The notes: a model not told the origin generated them from the letters alone. Positions 33,786 to 43,528 are shown, numbered from the stretch's first letter. The stretch is 58,333 nucleotides of DNA from Gammaproteobacteria bacterium (GCA_028870355.1 JAGWPU010000035.1:1-58333), one strand, 5' to 3'. Numbers and translations are program-made.

Positions 33786-33806
33786 CGGGAAAGCGTCAAT
33801 TTCCCG

Positions 33807-33808
<2 letters not shown>
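33786..33808 (-). promoter_or_regulatory. Inverted repeat and FleQ-box-like site between fleQ and fleS
   Basis: A perfect 7-base inverted repeat, CGGGAAA-N7-TTTCCCG (33786-33806), starts right after the fleQ stop. Overlapping it, the minus strand of 33795-33808 reads GACGGGAAATTGAC, which matches 10 of 14 positions of the recalled FleQ box including a whole half-site. It is 64-77 bases upstream of the fleS -24 element. It could be an operator, an RNA hairpin ending fleQ (no T tract), or both. Confidence 0.45.
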
Positions 33809-35270
<1,462 letters not shown>

Positions 35271-35281
35271 TCGTAGTCAGC

Positions 35282-35449
35282 CTACGCGAGCGCCGCAGGT
35301 CCGGCGGTGACGGACCTCACGAACGATCCAGCCCGCGCAGCGATCGATCCGAGTATGCGGCGCAGCATGCGGCTGCGCGTCGCGCACGCAGCGCAGGGCT
35401 CGGACACCAGAATTTCGGGTTCGGCCACGGCCTCAGGCTCCATCCCCAT
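35282..35449 (-). pseudogene. Partial duplication of the fleQ 5' end (55-codon frame)
   Basis: The minus strand from ATG 35449 reads MGMEPEAVAEPEILVSEP and continues to a TAG at 35282-35284, 12 bases before the fleQ ATG. FleQ begins [18 protein letters not shown]: 10 of the first 18 residues agree, in register, and the first 50 bases agree at about 35 positions. Similarity fades after residue 18. It looks like a duplicated and drifted fleQ start, perhaps an abandoned or alternative beginning of the gene. Whether it is translated is unknown; GGGG lies close upstream of the ATG. Confidence 0.55.
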
Positions 35450-35632
35450 CCCCAGTCACCCCACCGACGAGCCGCTAAGCTTTAGTTACGGCTTTTTGTT
35501 AGGGTTTTTCTGTAACCTATTGACATTGCTCAATCAATGTCTAGATGGAACCTTATAACATCGCGATGGGAACGTCAAAGGGGGAGGACGCCGGACGCGC
35601 CGCAGCACAGCGGAGCGGTCAAGAACCGAGCG
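35450..35632. promoter_or_regulatory. AT-rich fleQ promoter region
   Basis: No gene. 35474-35560 is strikingly AT-rich for this DNA. It holds a perfect inverted repeat ATTGA-N6-TCAAT at 35519-35534 and, on the minus strand, GTCAATAGGTTACA (35511-35524), a partial match (about 9 of 14) to the FleQ box. A hairpin AGCCG-N14-CGGCT followed by TTTTT on the plus strand is at about 35470-35498; no plus-strand gene ends there. TTGATT and TTACAG on the minus strand, 16 bases apart, could be a weak sigma70 promoter of fleQ. Confidence 0.45.
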
Positions 35633-36193
35633 TCACTCGGGCGCGTGTCGCGCGCCGGCGACCAATCGGCGATGGTGCCGGAAGATCAGTCGGTCGAGCC
35701 CCTCGACGACGCCGTCGCTCAAGCCGACGAAGCGCAGGCGCACGGTCCGCTGCTCGCCGACGCGGCGCTCGTCGATGACGCGGCACGGCAAGCGCAGCGG
35801 CTGTGGCAACGCCCGATTCACGTAGACGCTCGCGATCCCGGTCGCGCCGACACGCGGCCCGTCGGCGCCGATCCATTCGAGGCCCTGCGAGGACAGCCGC
35901 ACGGTCCGGGGCGACGGCAGCGGACTGTGGTGAATCGCGAGTTCCGCGGTCAGACGCAGCAGGATGTCCAGCTTGAACTCGAGCCGCTGCAGCTCGTGCG
36001 CGAGCGCCGGCGACTCTTCCTTGAGCGCCTCGTGACTGCGCGCCTCCTCGAGCGAGGCCTCGGCGCCGAGCAGCTGCGCCCCGTCCGCGTTCCAGCGCGC
36101 GAGCTCGGCGTTGTCGGGGAGCGGCGCCTCCTGCCACTCGAGCGACAGCGAACCCTCGAATACCAGGCCCTCGCCGAGCACGGGATCGGTCAT
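35633..36193 (-). CDS. PilZ-like protein of the flagellar cluster
   Basis: 186 aa from ATG 36193 (MTDPVLGEGLVFEGSLSLEW). A helical middle part (about 35-85: LLGAEASLEEARSHEAL, LAHELQRLEFKLDILLRL) leads to a C-terminal beta domain with VRLSSQGLEWIGADGPRVG, LPCRVIDERRVGEQRTVRLRFVGLSDGVVEGLDRLIF. It looks like a divergent PilZ domain; canonical RxxxR and D/NxSxxG motifs are not clear, so cyclic di-GMP binding is doubtful. Genes like this occur after fliS/fliT in xanthomonads. Confidence 0.7.
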   Translation of the reverse strand: MTDPVLGEGLVFEGSLSLEWQEAPLPDNAELARWNADGAQLLGAEASLEEARSHEALKEESPALAHELQRLEFKLDILLRLTAELAIHHSPLPSPRTVRLSSQGLEWIGADGPRVGATGIASVYVNRALPQPLRLPCRVIDERRVGEQRTVRLRFVGLSDGVVEGLDRLIFRHHRRLVAGARHAPE

Positions 36194-36212
36194 CGCGGTG
36201 CCCGCCGTTGCT

Positions 36213-36542
36213 TCACCGCGCGGTGCCGGCGTTCGCCGCATACGCTCGCAGCGCCCGCGCGCCGGCGACCGCGACGTCCACGTCGCGCTCGAGCGCGCGC
36301 CGGCGGTGTTCCAGCACCCCGAGCGCCCGATCGTTGAACACCGCGATCTCCCGCCACAACCGTGCTCCCTCGTCGTCGAGCGGCACCCGCGCGACGCGCA
36401 GCGACTCTAGCAGCGCGCGTCGCTCGGCGTCGAGCGCCGGGATCCGCTCCACCTCGCCATGATCGGCGATCTGCGCAAGATCACGCGACAGCCGCCAGGC
36501 GAGGCGCAGCGTCGCCTTCGGATCGGCCGGCGTTCCGCTCAT
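36213..36542 (-). CDS. fliT: FliT-like small helical export chaperone
   Basis: 109 aa from ATG 36542, overlapping the fliS stop. The protein is helical and charged (LAWRLSRDLAQIADHGEVERIPALDAERRALLESL) with a C-terminal HRRRALERDVDVAVAGARALRAY. Sequence similarity to FliT is weak; the call rests on length, helical pattern and position after fliS. If correct it chaperones FliD. Confidence 0.65.
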   Translation of the reverse strand: MSGTPADPKATLRLAWRLSRDLAQIADHGEVERIPALDAERRALLESLRVARVPLDDEGARLWREIAVFNDRALGVLEHRRRALERDVDVAVAGARALRAYAANAGTAR

Positions 36543-36952
36543 CGACCCTCCGCGACGAGTCGGTCCCAGCCGCTCTTGATCTCGCGCACGAGCCCGGCGA
36601 TTTCGACGACCAGATCCGCGTCGTTGCTCGCATTCGCGGCCGTGAGCCGCTCGAGCATGTACGAGTACAGCAGCCGCAGGTTCGCGGCGACCTCGCCGCC
36701 GCGCTCCAGGTCGAGTCGCTCGTTCAGGTGCCCGATCAGCAACACCGCCTTGCTGATCGCATGGCCCTTCGCGATCACGTCGGCGAGCGGCAGGTTGTTC
36801 TCGATCCGCCGCATGCACCCCTGCGCGACCGCCAGATGCGCGAGCACGTTGTCGAACGCGATCTGCACGAGCTTCGCCGGGCTCGCCTCGGCGACCAAAC
36901 CCTCCGCGTTCAGCGTTCGATATCGCGCCGCCCCGTTCTGTGAATAGCTCAT
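36539..36952 (-). CDS. fliS: FliS, flagellin export chaperone
   Basis: 137 aa with family motifs: YRTLNAEGLVAEASPAKLVQIAFDNVLAHL, KGHAISKAVLLIGHLNERLDLERGGEVAANLRLLYSYMLERL, and AGLVREIKSGW near the end. FliS binds the flagellin C-terminus and keeps it from polymerising before export. It starts 14 bases after the fliD stop and overlaps fliT, so fliD-fliS-fliT form an operon. Confidence 0.95.
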   Translation of the reverse strand: MSYSQNGAARYRTLNAEGLVAEASPAKLVQIAFDNVLAHLAVAQGCMRRIENNLPLADVIAKGHAISKAVLLIGHLNERLDLERGGEVAANLRLLYSYMLERLTAANASNDADLVVEIAGLVREIKSGWDRLVAEGR

Positions 36953-36965
36953 CGACCGCGCTCCG

Positions 36966-38486
36966 CTAGCCGCCGAACGTCGTGTTGGTCGTGCCGCTGC
37001 TCAGCGAGCTGCTGCTCTGCTGCGACCCCTGGGTGCTGCCCTGATTGAACTCGGCGGTCAGGTAGGTCTGCGTCTGCTTGAGCGCCGCGACCGCCGCGTC
37101 CATCGCGTTGTACTGCGCGGTCAGGGTCGCCGAGTAGGTCGCGAGCTGCGCGTTCAACGCCGCCTGCTGCTTCGCGACGTTGCTCAGGCCGGTCTGCAAG
37201 CCCTGCGTGATCGTGTCGAGCAACCCGCCGGTCTGCGTGAAGCCGCTCACGAGACTGTTGATCCGACTCGCGAGGCCGCTGCTGCCCGACAGGAGCCCTT
37301 CGACGCCGGCGAGATTGCCGCTCAACGCGTTGCCGAGCGTGCTCGCGTTCGAGTCGTAGGTTCCCTGCGCGTTCGCGGTGATCCCGAGATTCGCGAGCGA
37401 CTGGATCGCGCCGCTCCCCGCACCGGTCTGGACCTGGCCGAGGATGTTCTGCAGCTGGTTCTGGAACGACTGCAGGGTCGCGTTGCCGTTCAGCGGCCCC
37501 GCGGTCTGCGTCGTCGGATCGTAGCCCGTCAGGCTCTGGATGCTGGTCAGCACGCCGTTGAGCGCGGTCACGAACGTGCCGATCGAGGTCTGCGCGCCGC
37601 TGGTATCCGGCGCGACCGAGAGCGTCGTCGACGCGCCGGTCGCGGTCTGTGCGAGCAGCGTGAGGCTCACGCCGCTGATCGCACCGCTGACCACGTTGCT
37701 CGAGCTGGTCGCCGGGTAGCCGTTCAGCGTGAAGTTCGCGTCCTGCGCCGCCTGGGTCTGGGTGAGGCTGGTCGTCCCGGCCGCGGGATCGTAGGCCAGC
37801 GCCGCGAGCCCGCCGTCGCCGCCCGACTGCGTGACCGTGATCGCGTTCGCGGCGCCGGTCGCGGTGCCCGTGAGCACCAGCCGAGCGCCGGCGGTGGTCG
37901 TCAGCACGCTCGCGCTGATGCCCGGATTGTTGGACGCGGCGTTGATCGCCGCGGCGATGCCGGCGAGGGTGTCGTTGGTCGAGCCGACGCTGATCGACGT
38001 GGACGCCGAGCCGACCCCGATCGTGAGCGTCCCGGTCCCGACCACCGTATTCGCGCTCGTGAACGGTGACGAGGTCAGGATCGCCGGGGTCGCGAGATTC
38101 TGCACCTGCAGCGTGTACTGACCGGCGGCGGCACCGGCCGACGTCGTCGCGCTCGCGATCGTCTTGTCGGCGACCGTCGCCGTGTAGCCTGCGAGCGCGC
38201 CCGCGGATTGCAGCGGCGTCAACGCCGCCTGCAAGGTCTCGAGCGCGCTCTTGAACGTGCCGTAGGCCGACATCTCCGTGTTGAGCCCGGTCTGCTGGGC
38301 GTTCAGCTGGTTGGTCTGGGCCGCGCCGTACGAGCTGGTCAGCGCGGAGACGATCGCCGGGATGTTGAGCCCGGAGCCGATCCCCTGCGAGGTCACGAGG
38401 GCGGCGGCGCTCGCCGGCGAATTGCTCGACGCCGTGGACGACGGCGTTGCACTCGGAGCGGTCGTGGATGATATCGCGGAGCTCAT
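36966..38486 (-). CDS. fliD: FliD, filament cap protein
   Basis: 506 aa from ATG 38486 with GAGGAT upstream. The N-terminus has a Ser/Ala-rich leader then GIGSGLNIPAIVSALTSSYGAAQTNQL, the FliD D0 motif. The Ser/Thr/Ala-rich central domains are typical of the exported cap. The C-terminal coiled segment is TQGLQTGLSNVAKQQAALNAQLATYSATLTAQYNAMDAAVAALK. A sigma54 promoter precedes it, so it is transcribed apart from fliC. Confidence 0.94.
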   Translation of the reverse strand: MSSAISSTTAPSATPSSTASSNSPASAAALVTSQGIGSGLNIPAIVSALTSSYGAAQTNQLNAQQTGLNTEMSAYGTFKSALETLQAALTPLQSAGALAGYTATVADKTIASATTSAGAAAGQYTLQVQNLATPAILTSSPFTSANTVVGTGTLTIGVGSASTSISVGSTNDTLAGIAAAINAASNNPGISASVLTTTAGARLVLTGTATGAANAITVTQSGGDGGLAALAYDPAAGTTSLTQTQAAQDANFTLNGYPATSSSNVVSGAISGVSLTLLAQTATGASTTLSVAPDTSGAQTSIGTFVTALNGVLTSIQSLTGYDPTTQTAGPLNGNATLQSFQNQLQNILGQVQTGAGSGAIQSLANLGITANAQGTYDSNASTLGNALSGNLAGVEGLLSGSSGLASRINSLVSGFTQTGGLLDTITQGLQTGLSNVAKQQAALNAQLATYSATLTAQYNAMDAAVAALKQTQTYLTAEFNQGSTQGSQQSSSSLSSGTTNTTFGG

Positions 38487-38554
38487 CGGATCCTCGGGTG
38501 CGGCGGTTCATCGCTCGCCGATCCAGGGTATCGGCGCGGTCTGCGCAGACTTAA

Positions 38555-38569
38555 GCAAGCCCCGTACCA
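38555..38569 (-). promoter_or_regulatory. sigma54 promoter of fliD-fliS-fliT
   Basis: The minus strand reads TGGTAC-GGGGC-TTGC followed by T, a good -24/-12 match with one change (T for C) allowed by the consensus. Transcription would start near 38543, giving a 57-base leader. Two CGGCAAG-type sites lie 52-88 bases upstream. Confidence 0.85.
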
Positions 38570-38613
38570 GGTCCGACCGCGGCCCTGGCCGGCGCGGCGG
38601 CCGGCGCGGACGC

Positions 38614-38660
38614 AAAAAGCCGGCAAGACCCTGCCGTCCGGTGGCAAGGACTTGCCGGCT
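38614..38660 (-). terminator. Intrinsic terminator of fliC
   Basis: On the minus strand GCCGGCAAG (38659-38651) pairs perfectly with CTTGCCGGC (38627-38619) and is followed at once by TTTTTGC. The 9-base stem with T tract lies 37 bases after the fliC stop. Confidence 0.88.
38621..38656. promoter_or_regulatory. Two putative FleR operators upstream of fliD
   Basis: Site 1 (38621-38636) is CGGCAAG-AC-CCTGCCG, one mismatch from a perfect inverted repeat. Site 2 (38643-38656) is GGCAAG-GA-CTTGCC. Their centres are about 60 and 81 bases upstream of the fliD -24. The same motif occurs between flgA and flgB. One arm of each site also builds the fliC terminator stem. Confidence 0.6.
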
Positions 38661-38696
38661 GTCGAGGAGCGACCGGGGACCGGTCGCGCCCCGCGC

Positions 38697-40142
38697 TTAC
38701 GGCAGCAGCTTCAGGATCAGCTGCGGCTCGGCGTTCGCCTGGGCGAGCACCGAGATGCCGGCCTGTTCGAGCACCTGCGCCTTCGTCAGGTTCGCGGTCT
38801 CCTGCGCGAAGTTCGCGTTCATGATCGTGCTGTTCGACTGCGTGAGGTTCTGCGCCGTCGTGGTCAGGTTCTGCACCGCCGACGCGAACCGGTTCTGGAT
38901 CGCGCCGAGCTGGCTCTGGAACTGGCTCACGGTCGCGAGCGCCGAGTCGACCGACGCGATCGTGTTGTTCGCGCCCGCGACGGTCGCGACGCTCTGCGCG
39001 CCGAGGCTGCTCGAAGTCGCCGAGATCGTGCCACTGACGAGACCGGTGCTCACCGTGCTCGGCGCGCTGCCGCCGACGTTGATGCTCTGCGCCGCCGTCA
39101 GCGAGACGGTGCCGTAGAACGTGCCGGTGCCCGCCGTCGCGATGCCGGTATTGGTACCGCCGTTGGTCACGGTCTGCGCAACCGCGATGTTGCTGCCGTC
39201 CGACGCGGTCAGCAGGAGATTGCCGTTGGTGTCGGTCGACGCGGTCACGCCGGTCTGCGAGGACACCGCGTTGACCGCGGCCGTGACCTGCGATTGGGTC
39301 AACGTCGAACCCGACGCGAGCGACAGGCCGCTCGCGCCGAACACGTCGACGCCGTTGATCGACAAGGCGTAGTTGCCGCCGCCGGTGCCACCGGTCACCG
39401 TCGCGAACGCGGCCGAACTGGACGTGGTCGCGGTCGCCGCGAGGCCGGTCACGCCGGCCGCGTTGATCGCCTGCGCGACCGCGTAGGCCGAACCCGCCGT
39501 CTGGCCCGCGTTCTGCGTGCCGGCGACGCTCGCATTGATCGCAGTGACCGAGCCGCTGCCGACCTGCAGGGTCAGGTCGCCGTTCGCGAGTGCGGTGCCG
39601 TTCACGGTGAAACTGCTCGCGGCGTACTGGCCGATCTGACTGGCGCTCACGCCCTGGGTCAGGTTGATCGAGATCGTGTCGCCGATGTTCGCGCCGACCT
39701 GGTAGGTCTGCGTGCCGCTCGATCCGTTCAGCACGGACAAGCCGTTGAACTGGGTCTGCTGCGCGATGCGGGTGATTTCCGAGATCTGCTGCTGGACCTG
39801 CTGGTCGAGCGCGGCGCGGTCCGCGGCGCTGTTCGAGCCGTTCGCGGCCTCGACCGCGAGCGTGCGGATGCTCTGCAGGTTGTTCACGATCGTCGACAGC
39901 GCGCCGCCGGTCGTCTGGGTCTCCGAGATCGCGTTGTTCGCGTTGTTGATCGCCTGGTTCGTGCCGTTGATCTGGGTCGTGAACCGCTGGCTGATTGCGA
40001 GCCCCGCGGCATCGACCGCGGCGCTGGTGATCCGCAGGCCCGAGGACAGCCGGTTCAGCGACTGCGTGAGCAGCCCCTGCGCGCCGTCCATGTTGTTCTG
40101 GGCGATCAGCGAGTCGATGTTCGTGTTGAGCGTCAGTGCCAT
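38697..40142 (-). CDS. fliC: FliC, flagellin
   Basis: 481 aa from ATG 40142 (MALTLNTNIDSLIAQNNMDG) with AGGAG 9 bases upstream. The conserved N-terminal D0/D1 (LNRLSSGLRITSAAVDAAGLAISQRFTTQI) and C-terminal D0 (RFASAVQNLTTTAQNLTQSNSTIMNANFAQETANLTKAQVLEQAGISVLAQAN) are intact; the middle is Thr/Ser/Ala-rich with no Cys. A sigma28 promoter precedes and an intrinsic terminator follows, so it is monocistronic. Only one flagellin gene is in the window. Confidence 0.97.
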   Translation of the reverse strand: MALTLNTNIDSLIAQNNMDGAQGLLTQSLNRLSSGLRITSAAVDAAGLAISQRFTTQINGTNQAINNANNAISETQTTGGALSTIVNNLQSIRTLAVEAANGSNSAADRAALDQQVQQQISEITRIAQQTQFNGLSVLNGSSGTQTYQVGANIGDTISINLTQGVSASQIGQYAASSFTVNGTALANGDLTLQVGSGSVTAINASVAGTQNAGQTAGSAYAVAQAINAAGVTGLAATATTSSSAAFATVTGGTGGGNYALSINGVDVFGASGLSLASGSTLTQSQVTAAVNAVSSQTGVTASTDTNGNLLLTASDGSNIAVAQTVTNGGTNTGIATAGTGTFYGTVSLTAAQSINVGGSAPSTVSTGLVSGTISATSSSLGAQSVATVAGANNTIASVDSALATVSQFQSQLGAIQNRFASAVQNLTTTAQNLTQSNSTIMNANFAQETANLTKAQVLEQAGISVLAQANAEPQLILKLLP

Positions 40143-40248
40143 GTGCGAAGACTCCTGGAAGTTGATACACCGGCCATCGAGGCCTTCGGTTGCCGTTGTG
40201 TTCACTTCACCCGCCGAGCGGGCGGACCGGTGACCACATTCAAAGGGG

Positions 40249-40275
40249 GTATCGGACGTTTCGCGCGGTTCTTTA
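40249..40275 (-). promoter_or_regulatory. sigma28 (FliA) promoter of fliC
   Basis: The minus strand reads TAAAGAAC, 11 bases, then TCCGATAC, close to the FliA consensus TAAAGTTT-N11-GCCGATAA. Start of transcription near 40242 gives a leader of about 100 bases. Confidence 0.88.
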
Positions 40276-40440
40276 GGGGAATCCGCGTAAATCGCCGTCC
40301 GGAGGAGCGACGGGGGTCACGGTTTTCACGTCGGACGCCGCTGCAGGCAGCCTCGCACGGCCGTCCGGCGCGGCGGCGCGCGCCACCGACCGGCGTCGGC
40401 CGGCTGGACCCGGGGTGTCGGCGCCGCGGGCGTTATGCAT

Positions 40441-40446
40441 TACAAT
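40441..40446 (+). promoter_or_regulatory. Candidate -10 element of rimO
   Basis: TACAAT in an AT-rich spot (GTTATGCATTACAATGC) is a good sigma70 -10; the -35 at the usual distance is poor. It argues that translation starts downstream at GTG 40486, not at the ATG at 40435. The rest of 40143-40485 (about 340 bases) holds the fliC promoter and leader and GC-rich sequence in which I see nothing else. Confidence 0.5.
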
Positions 40447-40485
40447 GCGCTCCCCGTTCGACCATCGCCTGCACTGCCCGCCCCC

Positions 40486-41850
40486 GTGAAACCCTCGCCC
40501 CGCAAGACCCCGAAGGTCGGGTTCGTGAGCCTCGGCTGCCCGAAGGCGCTGGTCGACTCGGAGCGGATCCTGACCCGGCTGCGCGCGGAGGGCTACGAGG
40601 TCGCGCCGACCTACCGCGCCGCCGACCTCGTGGTCGTGAACACCTGCGGCTTCATCGACGCCGCCGTGGAGGAATCCCTCGACGCGATCGGCGAAGCGCT
40701 CGCCGAGAACGGCAAGGTGGTGGTGACCGGCTGCCTCGGCGCGCGCCCCGAGCGCATCCTCGAGCGCCATCCGGGGGTGCTCAAGGTCACCGGGCCGCAG
40801 CGCTACGAAGAGGTCGTCGCGACCGTGCACGAGCACCTGCCGCCACGGCACGAGCCGTTCCTCGACCTGATCCCCGCGCAGGGCGTGCGCCTGACGCCGC
40901 GCCACTACGCGTACCTGAAGGTCTCGGAAGGCTGCAACAACCGCTGCAGCTTCTGCATCATCCCGGCGATGCGCGGGCGGCTCGCGAGCCGTCCGCTCGG
41001 CGAGGTGCTGCGCGAGGCCGAGGCGCTCGCGCGCGCCGGCGTGAAGGAGATCCTGGTGATCTCCCAGGACACGAGCGCGTACGGATCGGACTTGAAGTAC
41101 CCGTCGGCGACCTGGCGCGGACAGGAGTGGCGCACGCGTTTTCGCGACCTCGCTGCGGCGCTCGGCGAACTCGGCGTGTGGATCCGGCTGCACTACGTGT
41201 ACCCGTATCCACACGTCGACGGGGTGATCGAACTGATGGCCGAGGGCCGCGTGTTGCCCTATCTCGATATCCCGTTCCAGCACGCGAGTGCGCGAATCCT
41301 GAAGCGCATGCGCCGACCCGCCGCGGCCGAGAACACCCTCGAGCGCATCGCCGCGTGGCGTGCCGCGGTGCCTGACCTCGCGATCCGCAGCACCTTCATC
41401 GTCGGCTTCCCCGGCGAGACCGAGCGCGATTTCGAGGCATTGCTCGATTGGGCGCGGGCCGCGCAACTCGACCGGGTCGGCTGCTTCGAGTATTCCGCGG
41501 TCGAGGGCGCCGCGGCGAACGACCTCGGCGAGCCAGTGGTACCCGCCGAGGTCAAGGCCGAACGCCGTCGCCGCTTCATGGAGGCGAGCGCCGCGATCAG
41601 CGCCGCGCGGCTCGCGCGCCGGCGCGGCCGGCGGCTGCAGGTGCTGATCGATCGGATCGAGGGCGACGTCGCGATCGCCCGCTCGAGCGCGGATGCGCCG
41701 GAGATCGACGGCGTCGTGCGGATCGCGGGCGGCGGCCGACTCGCGACGGGTACCTTCGTGGACGTCGAGGTCACCGGCAGCGACGCCTACGATCTCGACG
41801 CGAGAATAGCCACCCCGCCGGACCGGGTCCGGCCTACGTCCGGAGAGTAA
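40486..41850 (+). CDS. rimO: RimO, ribosomal protein S12 methylthiotransferase
   Basis: 454 aa from GTG 40486. The N-terminal UPF0004 domain carries [28 protein letters not shown] and VTGCLGAR, supplying three Cys of one cluster. The radical-SAM motif is CNNRCSFC in [21 protein letters not shown] domain ends the protein ([12 protein letters not shown] ... [16 protein letters not shown]). RimO adds a methylthio group to an Asp of S12. It is not a flagellar gene; it lies between fliC and flgL on the opposite strand and shares a transcript with the FKBP gene five bases downstream. Confidence 0.96.
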   Translation: MKPSPRKTPKVGFVSLGCPKALVDSERILTRLRAEGYEVAPTYRAADLVVVNTCGFIDAAVEESLDAIGEALAENGKVVVTGCLGARPERILERHPGVLKVTGPQRYEEVVATVHEHLPPRHEPFLDLIPAQGVRLTPRHYAYLKVSEGCNNRCSFCIIPAMRGRLASRPLGEVLREAEALARAGVKEILVISQDTSAYGSDLKYPSATWRGQEWRTRFRDLAAALGELGVWIRLHYVYPYPHVDGVIELMAEGRVLPYLDIPFQHASARILKRMRRPAAAENTLERIAAWRAAVPDLAIRSTFIVGFPGETERDFEALLDWARAAQLDRVGCFEYSAVEGAAANDLGEPVVPAEVKAERRRRFMEASAAISAARLARRRGRRLQVLIDRIEGDVAIARSSADAPEIDGVVRIAGGGRLATGTFVDVEVTGSDAYDLDARIATPPDRVRPTSGE

Positions 41851-41855
41851 ACCTC

Positions 41856-42338
41856 ATGGAAATCACCGCCGATCGTGTCGTCACGATCCACTACACGCTG
41901 CGCAACGATGCGAGCGAGATCCTCGACAGCTCCTCGGGCAGCGAGCCACTCGCGTACGTCCAGGGCCACGGCAACATCGTCACGGGACTCGAAAAGGCGC
42001 TCGAGGGTCGGCGCAGCGGCGACCGGTTCTCGGTGACCGTGCCGCCGACGGAAGGCTATGGCGAGCGCGACCCGGCGCTCGTGCAGCGCCTGCCGCGTCG
42101 GGCGCTGCAGGGAGCCGGCGAGATCCAGCGGGGGATGCGCTTCCAGGCGCGCGACCAGAACGGGGTCCGCGTGTTCACCGTGACCGCGATTGCGGGCGAC
42201 ATGGTCACCCTCGACGGCAACCACCCGCTCGCCGACCAGAACCTGCATTTCGAGATCGAGGTCGTCGACGTGCGCGACGCGACCGCCGAGGAGCTCGAGC
42301 ACGGCCACGTGCACGGCCCCGGCGGCCATCATCACTAG
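41856..42338 (+). CDS. SlyD-like FKBP-type peptidyl-prolyl isomerase
   Basis: 160 aa from ATG 41856 with GGAGAG upstream. FKBP features: VTIHYTLRNDASEILDSS, GHGNIVTGLEKALEGRRSGD, VPPTEGYGERDPALVQRLPR; an IF-like insert follows, then DGNHPLADQNLHFEIEVVDVRDAT, and a His-rich tail HGHVHGPGGHHH that probably binds nickel or zinc. Cytoplasmic. It follows rimO closely. Its TAG stop shares CTAG with the convergent flgL stop. Confidence 0.94.
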   Translation: MEITADRVVTIHYTLRNDASEILDSSSGSEPLAYVQGHGNIVTGLEKALEGRRSGDRFSVTVPPTEGYGERDPALVQRLPRRALQGAGEIQRGMRFQARDQNGVRVFTVTAIAGDMVTLDGNHPLADQNLHFEIEVVDVRDATAEELEHGHVHGPGGHHH

Positions 42339-43528
42339 ATGTATTTGAACAGCGACAGCCCCGCGGTCAGCGTGTACGCCTGCATCGAGGCGCTCAGCGT
42401 CGTCTGCTGGTTGGTGAGCGACGTGATCGCGCTCGGATAGTCGAGGCTCTGCAGGGTCGAGATCGACTGTTGCAGCTGCGTCTGCTGGCTCGAATCGATC
42501 GACAGCTGCGTGGTGATCTGGTTCAGGCGTCCCCCGACACCGGCCTGCACCGTCGAGACGTGGCTCGAGGCCTGGTCGAGTGCGCCGAGCGTCGTCGCGA
42601 TCGCGTTCGACAGCTGCGTCGAGTTCATCCCGCCGGACGCCGCCGAGTTCAGCGTCCCGATGAAGTTCTGCACCGTCGTGAACAGGCTCTGGTTCGCGCT
42701 CGGGGCGATCGCGAACGAATCCCCGGTCGCCGGCTGGCCGCTCAGACTCACCTGCACGCCGGCGAACGCGATCGCCTGACCCGAGGTGTAGGTGCCGGAG
42801 GCGACGACCGTGTTGGCCGCATCGAGCACCTGGTAGCTCGTCGGGGACGTGAACGCGATCGTGTAGCGGCCGGCGGCATACGCGGCGGGGTCCGTGACGG
42901 TGCTCGCGCCCACGAGCCCCGTGCCGGTGTTCGCCGGATTCGCCGTGACGGTGAAGCTGCCGTTGCCGTTCGGGATCTGGTTGAAGACGGCGTTGCCGTT
43001 GTCGCCGATCGCGATCGTCTGTCCGGCGCCGATCTGCACGGAGCGCTGGCCCTGGTCGCCCGCGTAGCTCGCGCCGCTCGCGGTCTGCGCGAACGGTTGG
43101 CTCTGCGCCGCATAGCCCGCGAACACGTACTCGCCGTTGCCGTTCTGGGTATTCGCGAGCCCGACCAGCGTCTGCTGGATCTGCGACGCCTGGGACGCGA
43201 GCGCCGAGAAGTCCTGCGAAGACAGCGTGCCCGAGTTCGCCTCCAGCGCGAGGCTGCGCAGCGTCTGCAGCTGGTTCTGCACCTGGGTCAGCGCGTTGTC
43301 CTCGACGTTCAGGTTCGACTGCGCCGAAGTCGCGTTGGTCGTGTACTGCTGGCTCTGCGACAGCACCTGGGTGTAGGTATTGACCGTGCCGGCCGCGGCC
43401 GGGTTCTGCGCCGGCGTCGTGAACGCGAGCCCCGTGGAGATCTGGTTCTGGGTCGTCGCGAGGTTCGATTCCAGGGTGTTCAGCGACGCGAGGAACTGCG
43501 TCTGCAGCAAGCTTTGGGTGATGCGCAT
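42335..43528 (-). CDS. flgL: FlgL, hook-filament junction protein 3
   Basis: 397 aa from ATG 43528 (MRITQSLLQTQFLASLNTLE). The flagellin-like N-terminus (NQISTGLAFTTPAQNPAAAGTVN) and C-terminus (YPSAITSLTNQQTTLSASMQAYTLTAGLSLFKYI) are present, with GEYVFAGYAAQSQPF in the middle, a FlgL hallmark. The start overlaps the flgK stop. Last gene of the flgB-flgL series. Confidence 0.95.
   Translation of the reverse strand: MRITQSLLQTQFLASLNTLESNLATTQNQISTGLAFTTPAQNPAAAGTVNTYTQVLSQSQQYTTNATSAQSNLNVEDNALTQVQNQLQTLRSLALEANSGTLSSQDFSALASQASQIQQTLVGLANTQNGNGEYVFAGYAAQSQPFAQTASGASYAGDQGQRSVQIGAGQTIAIGDNGNAVFNQIPNGNGSFTVTANPANTGTGLVGASTVTDPAAYAAGRYTIAFTSPTSYQVLDAANTVVASGTYTSGQAIAFAGVQVSLSGQPATGDSFAIAPSANQSLFTTVQNFIGTLNSAASGGMNSTQLSNAIATTLGALDQASSHVSTVQAGVGGRLNQITTQLSIDSSQQTQLQQSISTLQSLDYPSAITSLTNQQTTLSASMQAYTLTAGLSLFKYI

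Noticed and set aside
35307-35558. 83-codon plus-strand frame across the fleQ control region
   Set aside because: No ribosome-binding site, no homology, and it runs over the fleQ-like duplication and the hairpin; chance is the simpler explanation.
38643-38656. GGCAAGGACTTGC as an additional sigma54 promoter
   Set aside because: The GG to GC spacing is 9 instead of 10 bases; it fits the inverted-repeat operator better.
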